Shown here in pieces: positions 1 to 9,755 of a DNA stretch of 64,000 nt. Origin of the DNA: Sphingobacterium lactis (lineage in GTDB: Bacteria; Bacteroidota; Bacteroidia; Sphingobacteriales; Sphingobacteriaceae); NCBI RefSeq assembly GCF_011046555.1, contig NZ_CP049246.1, positions 2,232,001 through 2,296,000 on the forward strand, in the 5' to 3' direction. Both the position numbers and the translations under genes were made by a program. The notes beneath the pieces were generated by a model that made no database searches, was not told the origin of the DNA, and was given only the letters and a program-made list of their open reading frames with translations. The first letter of the stretch is position 1; every line of letters begins with the position of its first letter.

Positions 1-408
1 TATCAGAAGACCTATACCTTGACGATCAATTTCGCGGAGGCTCTTTTGCGGGAACAACCGGATATGACCTTCTGTTATGTGTCGGGCACCGGAACGGACA
101 GTACCGAACAGGGACGCTTAATGTGGGCGCGAGTAAAAGGGAAAACTGAAAATAAACTGCTGCGTTTACCCTTTAAGGCCGTCTTTAATTTTCGGCCAGG
201 CTTTATGCGGCCCTATCCGGATGCCAAACATATCAAAGGGTTCTTTAAATTCCTGCGCGCCATCTACCCGGTGCTGCGCCCATGGAAACCATCCTATTTC
301 CTGACCTTGGAGGAAGTCGGAAACGCGATGATCAATGTATCCCTTCACGATTACAATAAAGACATCCTGGAACCGGCAGATATTTCTTTTCTGGCAGCGA
401 ATAAATAA
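1..408 (+). CDS. NAD-dependent epimerase-like protein, C-terminal part
   Basis: The reading frame is open from the first base, so the gene begins upstream of the window and only about 135 C-terminal residues are seen. The stretch FCYVSGTGTDSTEQGR is the conserved central segment of small epimerase-like (extended short-chain dehydrogenase type) proteins common in Bacteroidota. The segment MWARVKGKTENKLL follows it, as in that family. The nucleotide-binding N-terminus is missing, so the substrate cannot be judged. The first possible in-window start is a TTG at 19, but the frame continues upstream and this is not the real start. It ends 65 bp before the next gene. Confidence 0.7.
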   Translation, partial: YQKTYTLTINFAEALLREQPDMTFCYVSGTGTDSTEQGRLMWARVKGKTENKLLRLPFKAVFNFRPGFMRPYPDAKHIKGFFKFLRAIYPVLRPWKPSYFLTLEEVGNAMINVSLHDYNKDILEPADISFLAANK

Positions 409-473
409 AATACTATCTTTAGGTAATATACACGTTAACTTATCTGGTTTTCGCTCACTTAACCGCTATTGTT

Positions 474-1505
474 ATGGTACATAGATCAACACGTTTTTTT
501 CTCTTTCTATTTTTTATTCTGCAGGTTTTCTGTTTGCAAGCGAACGATGGTGCTTTTTTCGCACGTGGCAATCAGCTTATTCCCATCCAGGAAAAGGATA
601 TCAAGGTGACCAAGGAGATCCTTAAATTAACAAAGCTGGAAGGTGGGATGATCGAGGTTTCGGTATATTACGAATTCCATAATCCAGGAGCCGCGAAAAA
701 GGTATTGGTGGGGTTCGAAGCCATGTCTCCAGAGGGTGATGTGGACGGGACGCCAAAGAAAGGCCAGCATCCGTACATCCATGATTTTACGGTGGATTTG
801 AACGGAAAAAAGCTTCCCTATGCGGTATCCATGGTTGAAAAGGATGGCTATATCCGTGATGGAAAAATTGCCTCTTTGGACATGAAGAAATATAAAGGCG
901 AAAAAGGTGGCAATTATGTAGATTTTGATTATGTCTATCATTTCGATGCCCATTTTCAGTCTGGGAAAAATAAGATCAAGCATACCTACCGATATGATGT
1001 TTCGGGTTCCATAGATTATGAATTCAATTTCGAATATGTGCTGACAGCTGCCAACCGCTGGGGAAACCAACAGATCGATGATTTTACCCTCATTTTGGAT
1101 ATGGGCAACTCTATTAGCTTTAGCATGCCAAAGACGTTTTTTGGCAAAGCCAGTAATTGGACGATTACGGGTGTTGGAAAAGCCGTTGATATGCCTGCAC
1201 AGGAGGGGCTAAACGATAAACCTTATGTCGAATTCCAAGTCCGGGAAGGGGAAATCCAGTTCAAGAAGAAAAACTTCAAACCTGCCGGTGAACTGTTCGT
1301 ATACAAACAACGGATTATTCAGAATCAGGAAGGTGCAGGCGCAGTGAAGCCATTCACCGTGCCGTTCACCCACTCCGAAGACCAAAATTGGCGGGTTTTC
1401 AAGAATCCTCCAAAAGAACAGATCAACAAATTATATGACCAGCGCTATGCGCGAATGGAAGCAATCTTCGGTGATCCCATACTGCAACGCTTTTATCCAA
1501 TCTGA
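474..1505 (+). CDS. Secreted DUF4424-like protein
   Basis: A 343-residue protein with a hydrophobic signal peptide (residues about 1-23) followed by ANDGAFFARGNQLIP. An NDG-x-G-x-L-x-P start and a later VxVYYEFHNP...VLVGFEA stretch are the pattern of the DUF4424 family of exported proteins of unknown role. The C-terminus (LYDQRYARMEAIFGDP) faintly resembles a YARHG-type motif, but the match is weak. No catalytic residues are recognisable. The gene stands alone and is followed by a clear terminator. Family membership is inferred by eye; the function is unknown. Confidence 0.65.
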   Translation: MVHRSTRFFLFLFFILQVFCLQANDGAFFARGNQLIPIQEKDIKVTKEILKLTKLEGGMIEVSVYYEFHNPGAAKKVLVGFEAMSPEGDVDGTPKKGQHPYIHDFTVDLNGKKLPYAVSMVEKDGYIRDGKIASLDMKKYKGEKGGNYVDFDYVYHFDAHFQSGKNKIKHTYRYDVSGSIDYEFNFEYVLTAANRWGNQQIDDFTLILDMGNSISFSMPKTFFGKASNWTITGVGKAVDMPAQEGLNDKPYVEFQVREGEIQFKKKNFKPAGELFVYKQRIIQNQEGAGAVKPFTVPFTHSEDQNWRVFKNPPKEQINKLYDQRYARMEAIFGDPILQRFYPI

Positions 1506-1540
1506 ACACCTTTTTCTTAAGCTCATCAAAGAATCTTTCA

Positions 1541-1571
1541 AAAGCAGTCCTAGAGACTGCTTTTTTGCTTT
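1541..1571 (+). terminator. Rho-independent terminator of the DUF4424-like gene
   Basis: A perfect 9-bp stem (AAAGCAGTC / GACTGCTTT) with a 5-nt loop runs into a T-rich tract, 35 bp after the stop codon. Confidence 0.85.
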
Positions 1572-1898
1572 AAAGTTTAGCTTCTTCCATTAAAAGGCAG
1601 AATTAGCTACATCCGCTAAGGGATATTAAATGTTGTAACTTCCATGATACCCACTGTTTTTAACTAACCTCTTGTTAGTTAGGGTTTTATTCAAATAAAT
1701 TTTAACTCAAATCCGTTTATTTTCCTAAAATTTTTCAAAAAAGTTACACATATTAAATTTTATTCTGTTAATTAGTAGTACAACTAAAAAAACTGATAAA
1801 CCTATTGCAATTATAAGAGAGACCAAAATTAGGATGACCCTTTTTTTTAGCCAATTTTTTAAATCGTTTTAGCATTATTAATTACTAACAATAAATCT
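1572..1898 (+). other. Non-coding upstream region of the SusC gene
   Basis: AT-rich leader with no supportable ORF. It contains an 8-bp inverted repeat (TAACTAAC at 1661-1668, GTTAGTTA at 1674-1681, 5-nt loop) followed by GGGTTTTATT, which may be a second terminator or a leader hairpin. No TAnnTTTG box lies near the SusC start. Such genes are often controlled by ECF sigma factors, but no anti-sigma/sigma pair is visible here. Confidence 0.4.
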
Positions 1899-4800
1899 AT
1901 GTGGAATTCTGACAATTTTACTCGGAAAGGAAGCAGGAAGTGGATTATTCCATTGGTTCTGCTTGCAACAAGCTATGGTTCAGCACAGGCCCACACGCCT
2001 TTTGGATCTGTTGCTTTTCCCTCTGTAAAGGTAGCTTCCAACCAACAGACCGTTAGCGGTAAGGTTATGGACGCAGGCACCAACCAACCTATTGGTGGTG
2101 TTACGATTACCGTAAAGGGAACCAATGTAGCTACACAAACGGATGACGCCGGTAACTTTACTATTGAAGCGGCATCGGGAACGGTATTGGTAGCGAATTT
2201 CTTGGGCTATAAGTCCCAGGAGAAAACTGTGAGTTCCGGCACCATGAATTTCTCGCTGGAGAGTTCGGAGCAGGAAATTGAAGAACTTGTCGTTGTCGGT
2301 TATGGTACGATGCGTAAATCGGACGTAACAGGATCGATTTCGATGGTGAAAGGGGAGGACATGGTCAAGGCGCAGAACTTTAGCCCGCTAGACAACCTTC
2401 GTGGTAAGGCAGCAGGGGTAAACATCTACTCCAACTCCAGCCAACCGGGAGCCTATGCCAACCGCGTGGTGATCCGGGGTACAAACACCATCAACTCGTC
2501 TTCCAATCCACTCTATGTGGTGGATGGAGTCGTAATGGAAGATTTCCATTTGTTGAACCCGAATGATATTGAACGTATCGAAGTATTGAAGGATGCATCT
2601 TCTGCAGCGATCTACGGTGCGCGTGGTGCAAATGGTGTAATCTTGGTGACCACCAAACGTGGTCATAAGGATGGCAGTAGAACCGTGAGCTACCAAGGTT
2701 CCGTAAGCAGCAATTCCGTGCAGCGCTATATGGACCTGCTTTCCGGACAGGAATGGGTAGATGCCTTTATGATCGGTTTGAAAAATGAAAATGAATGGCA
2801 AGGGAAAAAGTGGTCATTGGATAAGAAAACGTGGTTCAACGATCCAAACTATTTCGATGCCAGCGGTAACCCATTATACAATACAGATTGGCAGAAGGAA
2901 GCAACCAGAAACTCCATCTCCCAAAACCACCAGATCAATATCCAACAGGGTGACGAGAATTCATCCGTGGGTGCTTTCCTGAACTACTCGGATAACCAAG
3001 GGGTAGTGAACAACACCTATTCCAAACGGATCAACGGTAAGATTTCCTACGATGCGAAAATGAAAGATTGGTTATCGACCAGCATCAACTTGACAGCAAA
3101 CCATACCTGGGGTCAGTATACACCAGAAGATGGCGGTGGACAGGATGCACGCCGGACGATGATCGAAATGTTGCCTTGGTTGCCGATCTATCAACCGGAT
3201 GGACAATATACCGTATCCTCATCCTCCACAATCTCCGAGGTGTTGGGATTCGAAGGTATGGCCAACCCGGTTTCCATCCTGGACTTGCAGACGCGTAACC
3301 GATACAATACCCAGATCTTTGGTAATGCAGCCTTTACGTTCCACTTAATGGAGGGATTGGATCTGAAAACCCAGATCGGTGTGGATAACCACCGTAAGGA
3401 ATACCGTGGATACTCGTCCAAAACCCTAAATAACATCTCCAGACCGAACGGTTGGGCAGATGTGAACAACTGGAACGACCTGTACTGGCAAGAAGAAACC
3501 TACCTGACCTACAACAAGGCATTCGATAAGCACAGAATCAATGCAATGGCCGGTCTATCTTGGCAGCAGCGTACGTATTTCGGTGCGAACGTACATACGG
3601 AAGGATTCTTAACGGATGCGTACCTGTACAACAACCTGGGTGCCGGTTTGATTCCTTCTCCTCCATCTTCTGGATACAACAAATGGGCGATGAACTCTTA
3701 TTTCGTCCGCGGAAACTACAGCTATGACGATCGTTATTCATTGACCGTTACGGCCCGTGCGGACGGTTCTTCCAAATTCGGTAAGAACAATAAATACGGT
3801 TTCTTCCCATCGGCAGGTTTTGCATGGAATGCTTCCAACGAAGAATTCCTGAAAGGCAATGAGACGATCTCGAACTTGAAATTCCATACAAGTTTCGGTA
3901 TCACCGGTAACTCGGAAATCAGTCCGTACACATCATTGGCTTTAATTTCTGCTGGATCGATCCTGATGGATAACAACCGTGTCGGTACAGGATTCGTCGG
4001 TAACTTGGCGAACCCAGATTTGAAGTGGGAAAAAACAAAGACGTACGATGCGGGGATTGAATTGGGTCTCTTCCAGAATCGCTTGAACTTTGATGTGTCC
4101 TACTACAACAGAACCACTTCTGACCTCTTGTTATTTGCTCCGGTTCCGACCAGTTCTGGTTTCTCCAGTGTGATGAAGAACATTGGTTCCGTAAGAAACT
4201 CCGGGGTAGAGATCCTCGTGAATGCTTCTCCGGTTCGCAATGACAATTTAACCTGGAACATGACCTTGAACGGTAGCTACAATAAGAACGAGGTGTTGCA
4301 ATTGGGCGAGAACAATGCAGATATCTACCTGAATGGTTGGGTAGGTGGTCCGAACAGTGTGATCCGTGTTGGCGAAAACCTGAACAGTTTCTACGGTTAC
4401 AAACGTAACGGCATCTATACCGTTGAGGATTTTGAGAACGGCACCATTACCAAAGATAAGATTGGTAGACCGAACCGTTCCACTACGCAGGAAATCCTGG
4501 GTAAAGGTATGCCGGATTGGGTAGGTAGTTTCATCAATACCGTAAACTACAAAGGGTTTGATTTCACCCTCGATCTACAGTTCAACTACGGTGTGGAAAC
4601 CATGCAGCAGTTCTACCACTCAACGTATGACCGTTTCGGTATCACCAATGGTTTGAAGGAGATCTTGACGGATGCATACAATGGTACAAACCCGGGTGGC
4701 ATGCAGCAAGCCATCTACCTGACAAACAACGGCCATGCTGGTCAGGATACGAATGTGGATTCTTCATGGATCGTGGATGGTTCTTACCTACGTGTAAACG

Positions 4801-5033
4801 TGGTACAATTGGGCTATTCTTTCACGTCTGATCTTGCTCGCCGTATGGGATTATCCGCATTGCGTATCTATGCAAGTGCAAACAACCCTTGGTTGATCAC
4901 TTCCAAAGAATTCAAAGGATACGATCCGGAGAGTACATCATTGGGCGACGGTAATAAATTCGGTCAGAACATGACGTTCTTCTCTTACCCAAGAGCGAAG
5001 ACATTTACCTTCGGAATTAACTTAACCTTATAA
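1899..5033 (+). CDS. SusC/RagA-family TonB-linked outer membrane receptor
   Basis: A 1044-residue outer-membrane receptor for active uptake of a large ligand (usually a glycan) with its SusD partner. An N-terminal export signal (about 1-31) is followed by a carboxypeptidase-regulatory-like domain (about 51-125, QTVSGKVMDAGTNQPIGG). Next comes a TonB-box-like EELVVVGYGT (about 129-137), then the plug domain with VVIRGTNTI, PLYVVDGV and DIERIEVLKDASSAAIYG, and a long beta-barrel ending in FTFGINLTL. The length is typical for the family. The SusD gene follows after 18 bp, so the two are co-transcribed. No glycoside hydrolase or regulator adjoins the pair, so the substrate cannot be predicted. 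Confidence 0.95.
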   Translation: MWNSDNFTRKGSRKWIIPLVLLATSYGSAQAHTPFGSVAFPSVKVASNQQTVSGKVMDAGTNQPIGGVTITVKGTNVATQTDDAGNFTIEAASGTVLVANFLGYKSQEKTVSSGTMNFSLESSEQEIEELVVVGYGTMRKSDVTGSISMVKGEDMVKAQNFSPLDNLRGKAAGVNIYSNSSQPGAYANRVVIRGTNTINSSSNPLYVVDGVVMEDFHLLNPNDIERIEVLKDASSAAIYGARGANGVILVTTKRGHKDGSRTVSYQGSVSSNSVQRYMDLLSGQEWVDAFMIGLKNENEWQGKKWSLDKKTWFNDPNYFDASGNPLYNTDWQKEATRNSISQNHQINIQQGDENSSVGAFLNYSDNQGVVNNTYSKRINGKISYDAKMKDWLSTSINLTANHTWGQYTPEDGGGQDARRTMIEMLPWLPIYQPDGQYTVSSSSTISEVLGFEGMANPVSILDLQTRNRYNTQIFGNAAFTFHLMEGLDLKTQIGVDNHRKEYRGYSSKTLNNISRPNGWADVNNWNDLYWQEETYLTYNKAFDKHRINAMAGLSWQQRTYFGANVHTEGFLTDAYLYNNLGAGLIPSPPSSGYNKWAMNSYFVRGNYSYDDRYSLTVTARADGSSKFGKNNKYGFFPSAGFAWNASNEEFLKGNETISNLKFHTSFGITGNSEISPYTSLALISAGSILMDNNRVGTGFVGNLANPDLKWEKTKTYDAGIELGLFQNRLNFDVSYYNRTTSDLLLFAPVPTSSGFSSVMKNIGSVRNSGVEILVNASPVRNDNLTWNMTLNGSYNKNEVLQLGENNADIYLNGWVGGPNSVIRVGENLNSFYGYKRNGIYTVEDFENGTITKDKIGRPNRSTTQEILGKGMPDWVGSFINTVNYKGFDFTLDLQFNYGVETMQQFYHSTYDRFGITNGLKEILTDAYNGTNPGGMQQAIYLTNNGHAGQDTNVDSSWIVDGSYLRVNVVQLGYSFTSDLARRMGLSALRIYASANNPWLITSKEFKGYDPESTSLGDGNKFGQNMTFFSYPRAKTFTFGINLTL

Positions 5034-5051
5034 TTTTAAATACTGATTATC

Positions 5052-6632
5052 ATGAAAATCAAACATATAGCAATAGCCCTGATGCTCACCGGAATGATGG
5101 GATTAGGCTCTTGTACGAAATTTTTGGAAGAGGAGCCAAGGTCAAATGAGAAATTTGAGGCCTTTTTCAAGACGAGAGAACAAGCGGAAAGTAATGTAAA
5201 TGCGCTGTACCGCCGAGGTGCGCCTTCGCGCTATGGTGTTGCGCCTAGTGCCTACCTAGGGCCAACGGCTTCCATTCCTTCCATGCTGACGGGATATTTC
5301 ACGAATTCCTATGAAGGTCAGGAGTTGGTGTGTTTATATTCCAAGCAGTTGACCAGACAGCAGAACACACGTGTAGTCTCCAATACGATGAACACCATCT
5401 GGGATCAGAGTTACCAAGCGATCAATATCGCCAATGCAGGGATCATGTATATCCCGAACATTGCGATGCCGGATGAAGGGGTGAAGAATAGATTGATTGC
5501 TGAATCGAAGTTCTTCAGGGCATTCAACTATTTCTACCTTGTGAAGACATTCGGTGACATTCCACTGCCAACAGAACCTTATGTTGATTTGACGAAGGAT
5601 TTCTTCTTGGAGCGCCAGCCGAAAGCAGCTGTGTATGCGTTGATCGAGAAAGATTTGAAGGAAGCGGTCGAAGCATTGCCAGCCAATACATTCTCCGCAA
5701 ATGGAAAGCGGATCACGAAATATGTTGCGGCCATGGCGTTAGCCAATGTGTACCTGCAACAGGGTAAATTCGCAGATGCTGCGCAATACTCCAAAATCGT
5801 GCTGCAGTCCGGCCACAGATTGACCCAGAATGATGATTTGGCAGCAAATAGTGCCTACAACAAACTGCGAACGACCGATAACCTTGAAGAAAGTATCTAT
5901 GCCTACGAATTTGATGCAACGATCAGTAACGGCGGCTGGTGGCCAACCTACGGTTTCAACGGTTCGGCAACTGCGGTATTTGATAAGTACTCCATTTTCG
6001 AACGCGTTTATGGACCAACAGATAACTTCTTGAATGTGTATGCGGCAGACGATCTGCGCATTAAGCCTAACCAGTTTTTCCATTGGGAATATAAAAATCC
6101 GAATACAGGAAAGGTTTGGAAATCGGAGCAAGCGGGTATTTGGTACTATGTCGAAGAAAATGCACTGTTGAATACCGGACGTGCGACCAAGGATTGGAAT
6201 ATTTACCGTTATTCTGAAGCGTTATTGATCGCCGCTGAAAGTTTGGTGAAAGCTGGCAATGCAGTGACTTCGGAAGCTGCAGGGTATTTGGCGCAGATTA
6301 AAGCGCGTGCCAACACGAAAGGAAAAACAGTTGCGCAGTTTACGACCGAACTACAAGCTTTATCGGCTACGGCTTTTGTAGAGGAAGTATGGAAAGAACG
6401 TTTGCGTGAGCTACCATTGGAATTCAAGATGTGGGATGACTGCTTGCGGACAGGCAAATTCCCGGTGATTTCCACTACGCAAAAAGGATCGGTGACTTTC
6501 GTGAACTTGGTGGGTGCCAAGAACGGTTTTGGTGCTACATTCAAAGAGTCGGATCTCTTGTGGCCGATCTCCATGGATGAGTTACAGCGAAACCCGAAAC
6601 TGGAACAGAATCCAGAATACCAGAAAAATTAA
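5052..6632 (+). CDS. SusD/RagB-family nutrient-binding outer membrane lipoprotein
   Basis: A 526-residue lipoprotein: a hydrophobic leader ends in GLGSC, placing the lipidated Cys at residue 21, and TKFLEEEPRS follows as in SusD proteins. Helical TPR-like stretches (for example AESKFFRAFNYFYLVKTFGDIPL) and the C-terminal block LWPISMDELQRNPKLEQNPEY are characteristic. It forms the lid over the SusC barrel and binds the ligand at the cell surface. It lies 18 bp after the SusC gene and ends at a strong terminator, closing a two-gene operon. Confidence 0.95.
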   Translation: MKIKHIAIALMLTGMMGLGSCTKFLEEEPRSNEKFEAFFKTREQAESNVNALYRRGAPSRYGVAPSAYLGPTASIPSMLTGYFTNSYEGQELVCLYSKQLTRQQNTRVVSNTMNTIWDQSYQAINIANAGIMYIPNIAMPDEGVKNRLIAESKFFRAFNYFYLVKTFGDIPLPTEPYVDLTKDFFLERQPKAAVYALIEKDLKEAVEALPANTFSANGKRITKYVAAMALANVYLQQGKFADAAQYSKIVLQSGHRLTQNDDLAANSAYNKLRTTDNLEESIYAYEFDATISNGGWWPTYGFNGSATAVFDKYSIFERVYGPTDNFLNVYAADDLRIKPNQFFHWEYKNPNTGKVWKSEQAGIWYYVEENALLNTGRATKDWNIYRYSEALLIAAESLVKAGNAVTSEAAGYLAQIKARANTKGKTVAQFTTELQALSATAFVEEVWKERLRELPLEFKMWDDCLRTGKFPVISTTQKGSVTFVNLVGAKNGFGATFKESDLLWPISMDELQRNPKLEQNPEYQKN

Positions 6633-6656
6633 TACGTTAGTAGCATATCTAGTGAA

Positions 6657-6690
6657 GGAAGGGGGCAGAATTGCCCCCTTTCCTTTTAAC
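6657..6690 (+). terminator. Terminator after the SusC/SusD operon
   Basis: Stem AAGGGGGCA / TGCCCCCTT with a 4-nt loop, then TCCTTTT. It lies between two convergent genes. Confidence 0.8.
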
Positions 6691-6696
6691 GGTATT

Positions 6697-7233
6697 TTAA
6701 AGCGCTTCCAGGATAAAGTCTATCCGGTCTTCGACGGTTCCCGTCGGAACTTCAATAGGGGTGTAGCCATGTTGGATATAGCATTCCTTGAGGGCATTAT
6801 AGGTAATAACCGCTTCCTGCCAAGACTGCTTGCGCTCGGAGTCCTGTTCAAAAATCTCGATCCAGGGCGGGAGGATAAAAACCTTTTTGTAGGTGATCGA
6901 ATTCAGGACCTTGATGTAATTTCGGGGAAACTGTAGGTCCTCCATGATCATGTAAGCAATGGTATCTAGGATCCCCCGGTCAAAAAAGCAAGCTTGATCG
7001 GCGTAATCAATCTCCGCTAGGCTATAGGCATCGATGGATTCCTGCCACATCCGATCGGCATACGCCTGTTTATCCGCCCAGGGCAAAGCCAGACCTCTGT
7101 TGGCTACCTGGTCCTTAATTATCCGTCGAGCAACTTCTTCCACAAAGGGATATCCTTGTTGCTCCAGTCCTTCTAAAAGTGTTGTTTTTCCGGATGCCGG
7201 TCCTCCGGTTATGGCATAAAAATGATGGTGCAT
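6697..7233 (-). CDS. Predicted ATPase/kinase, AAA_28 type
   Basis: A 178-residue P-loop protein. The Walker A motif GGPASGKT is at residues 10-17, directly after the first strand. An acidic block (QACFFDRGILDT) looks like a Walker B region, and PFVEEVARRIIKDQ follows the pattern of NadR-like predicted ATPases. Proteins of this size and layout are soluble nucleotide-binding enzymes whose substrates are mostly unknown. It is convergent with the SusD gene and lies 42 bp downstream of the GNAT gene on the same strand, so the two may be co-transcribed. Confidence 0.75.
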   Translation of the reverse strand: MHHHFYAITGGPASGKTTLLEGLEQQGYPFVEEVARRIIKDQVANRGLALPWADKQAYADRMWQESIDAYSLAEIDYADQACFFDRGILDTIAYMIMEDLQFPRNYIKVLNSITYKKVFILPPWIEIFEQDSERKQSWQEAVITYNALKECYIQHGYTPIEVPTGTVEDRIDFILEAL

Positions 7234-7275
7234 AGGCCTGTGTTATGTCTATGGTTCGGGTATTTCCGTTGTTGA

Positions 7276-7779
7276 TTATAAATTTAATTCCAAAATTTCT
7301 CCAGGCAATCCATCCATAAGCAGCACCTCGATACTGACAAAGCCATTGTTCAGCAGGATCTTACGGGAGGCCAGATTATTTGGATCAATGATCGCAAACA
7401 GCTTCGACACTTCCGCCTGTTCCCGAGCATGTGCAATCAACCCCTTGGCAATCTTACCCGCAATGCCCTGTCCCTGCCTTTCGGGGATAATGATGTATCC
7501 CAGTTCGGCTGCATCGGCTTGCTCTTCACCGAACTCCAATTTTCCCAACCCGATAAAGGCACCGGAATCCCGGTCGAGGATCTTGAAATTGCCAAATTGG
7601 GAATGCTTCCCATTGATGTGGAGGAGTTTTTCGTAATCCGACCGTGCCTCATCGGCAGGCAATGCCCGCTCGGTTATCATGGCCATAACCGCTGCATTGC
7701 CCACAAGTTGATAGTAGTGGGAGAAATCCAGCTCATTATCCACGAATGGAGTCAATATAAATTCCTCGATATTAATCAT
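7276..7779 (-). CDS. GNAT-family N-acetyltransferase
   Basis: A 167-residue acetyl-CoA-dependent acetyltransferase of the RimJ/RimL-like group. The acetyl-CoA binding loop is seen as ERQGQGIAGKIAKGLI, preceded by the strand ELGYIII and followed by LFAIIDPNNLASRKILLNNGF, the usual C-terminal motif. The substrate is not predictable. It is the first gene of a possible two-gene minus-strand unit with the AAA_28-type ATPase. Confidence 0.85.
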   Translation of the reverse strand: MINIEEFILTPFVDNELDFSHYYQLVGNAAVMAMITERALPADEARSDYEKLLHINGKHSQFGNFKILDRDSGAFIGLGKLEFGEEQADAAELGYIIIPERQGQGIAGKIAKGLIAHAREQAEVSKLFAIIDPNNLASRKILLNNGFVSIEVLLMDGLPGEILELNL

Positions 7780-7826
7780 TGCCTAAAATTTTATTGTTTA
7801 AAGATAGTTAAAATCAGTCGAAGGTC

Positions 7827-7834
7827 TAAATTTG
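7827..7834 (+). promoter_or_regulatory. Candidate -7 box (TAAATTTG) before repeat copy 1
   Basis: Matches the Bacteroidota TAnnTTTG element and lies about 20 bp before the hairpin of repeat copy 1, so a transcript could start just ahead of the hairpin. No good -33 TTTG lies at the expected distance. Confidence 0.3.
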
Positions 7835-7851
7835 CTGCAAAATCATCACAT

Positions 7852-8014
7852 AAAAAAACCTGAAGCTGGGAACTTCAGGTTTTTTACCAAACCAATTATT
7901 AACCTAAATTATGAAATTATTTTACTCTTATTACTCTTTTGCTTTTCTCTACAACTATAACGAGGTCTTTTCGGGTTTCGTGTACGGGGATGGTTATCTT
8001 AACATCTTTTAACA
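7852..8014 (+). repeat. Dispersed hairpin element, copy 1
   Basis: Starts with an A-run, the stem CCTGAAG / CTTCAGG around loop CTGGGAA, and a T-run. It continues through CCAATTATTAACCTAAATTATGAAATT, here split as CCAATTATTAACC then TAAATTATGAAATT, and ends in TTAACATCTTTTAACA. The same order of blocks occurs in four more places in the window (29761, 33225, 33449, 33672). This copy is the most diverged, with small insertions after ATGAAATT. It lies between the divergent GNAT and crtI genes. Confidence 0.75.
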
Positions 8015-8273
8015 CATTGATTTGTAAAGGGATGAAATAGGGGGTGGGTACTATGGGAGAGGTGCTTTTCCCTTTTTTGTTGGGCTGACCAGCAAATCTG
8101 AAATTAGCCCAGCAACGCAAAAAAAACCACCTCACCAAACTTATTATTTTTTATCATGTTCTTATTGCAGTTTTCTACTTACTATGGAGGGTGGTCAACG
8201 TGCTGTTGGAGCTTGGGGCTCAAATCTTTAGATCCACATATACATCTACTTTTTTACGGGAAATTTACAAGAA
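8015..8273 (+). other. Non-coding leader before the carotenoid operon
   Basis: No supportable gene. TACTTTTTTACG about 30 bp before the crtI start is a partial match to the -7 element. No regulator-binding repeat is evident. Confidence 0.3.
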
Positions 8274-9755
8274 ATGAATGAACGAATCGCTGTTATAGGG
8301 TCTGGTTTTTCTGGACTGACCGCTGCGGCTTATTTAGCAAAATCTGGACGGGAAGTCCATCTTTTTGAAAAAAATGCCGAGGTGGGAGGCCGTGCCCGGC
8401 AATTCAAGACCGATAGTGGGTTCGTATTTGATATGGGGCCCAGTTGGTATTGGATGGGGGATATACTGGATCGAATGTTTGCCGATTTTGGGTATAAGCG
8501 GGAAGATTTCTATGAATTGATAAACCTGAATCCACAGTTTGAAATGGTTTTTTCGGATCGAAAGATTGATGTGCCACAGGATATGGACGGGTTGCGGGTC
8601 CTGTTTGAGGAATTGGAACCCGGGTCCGGTATACAGTTGGAAAGATTTATGCAATCTGCAAAATATAAGTATGAGGTGGGCATGCAGGATTTTGTCCTTA
8701 AACCCTGTCACAACTGGATGGAATTTATGTCACTGAAAATCGCCAAAAGTGCAGTACGTTTGGATCTCTTGAGCAATTTTCGAGACTATGTGGGCCGTTA
8801 TTTTAAAAGTCCATATTTACGGGCTCTGATGGAATTCCCGGTGATATTCCTGGGCGCTTCCCCCAAACAGATTCCGGCCATGTACAGCCTGATGAATTAT
8901 GGAGGCTACGCTTTAGGGACACATTATCCCATGGGTGGATTTTACAGTGTCGTGCGTGCCTTGAAGCAGATCGCAGAAGAACAGGGGGTAGTCTTTCATG
9001 TGGGATCTCCTGTCAAGGAAATTGCTGTTGAAGATGCAGGACAGCTGGCTCTTCAGGTGCAGGATGAGAAAAGGCAATTTGATAAGGTGGTATGCTCTTC
9101 GGATTATCACCATACGGAAACTTTGCTTCCGCCGGCATTGCGGAATTACTCGGAAGAGTATTGGGAGTCGAGGACCTTTGCACCATCCAGTCTGATATTC
9201 TATCTGGGGATCAGTGAAAGGATTCCCAACCTGAAGCATCACACGCTATTCTTTGAACACGATCTGGATGAACACATCGAAGATATATACGGGACTAAAA
9301 AATGGCCTGAGAACCCGCTATTCTATGTGTGCTGTCCTTCAAAAACCGACGATTCCGTCGCTCCGCCAGATAAGGAAAACATATTTATCCTGATGCCGCT
9401 GGCAATCGATATCGATGACGATGACGCCGTGCGGGAGGAATATCTTCAGAAAATGCTGAAACGGCTATCGCAGCACACAGGTGTACAGGACCTGTATGAA
9501 AAAATTGAATACAAGCGCAGCTTCTGCGTCCGTGATTTTAAAGCAGATTACAATGCCTATGGTGGTAATGCCTACGGCCTCGCCAATACATTGAAACAGA
9601 CGGCGGTTTGGAAACCGAAACTCCGGAATAAACATATTGAGAACCTGTATTATACAGGGCATTTAACCGTGCCGGGACCTGGCGTACCGCCGGCGATCAT
9701 TTCCGGAAAAATAGTAGCCCATGAAATTATCAAATCTAAAGAAACACGCGCATGA
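8274..9755 (+). CDS. crtI: Phytoene desaturase
   Basis: A 493-residue FAD-dependent enzyme that introduces double bonds into phytoene to give lycopene. The dinucleotide-binding motif GSGFSG is at residues 9-14, followed by an acidic strand end (VHLFEKN) and GGRARQF as in CrtI enzymes. The C-terminal block NLYYTGHLTVPGPGVPPAIISG is the conserved carotenoid-desaturase signature (here cited as GPGVPPAIISG). It is the first gene of the carotenoid operon, and its stop overlaps the crtB start by 4 bp (ATGA). Confidence 0.95.
   Translation: MNERIAVIGSGFSGLTAAAYLAKSGREVHLFEKNAEVGGRARQFKTDSGFVFDMGPSWYWMGDILDRMFADFGYKREDFYELINLNPQFEMVFSDRKIDVPQDMDGLRVLFEELEPGSGIQLERFMQSAKYKYEVGMQDFVLKPCHNWMEFMSLKIAKSAVRLDLLSNFRDYVGRYFKSPYLRALMEFPVIFLGASPKQIPAMYSLMNYGGYALGTHYPMGGFYSVVRALKQIAEEQGVVFHVGSPVKEIAVEDAGQLALQVQDEKRQFDKVVCSSDYHHTETLLPPALRNYSEEYWESRTFAPSSLIFYLGISERIPNLKHHTLFFEHDLDEHIEDIYGTKKWPENPLFYVCCPSKTDDSVAPPDKENIFILMPLAIDIDDDDAVREEYLQKMLKRLSQHTGVQDLYEKIEYKRSFCVRDFKADYNAYGGNAYGLANTLKQTAVWKPKLRNKHIENLYYTGHLTVPGPGVPPAIISGKIVAHEIIKSKETRA

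Noticed and set aside
7917..8138. 73-codon minus-strand frame
   Set aside because: Lies within and beside repeat copy 1; no start signal or protein-like pattern.
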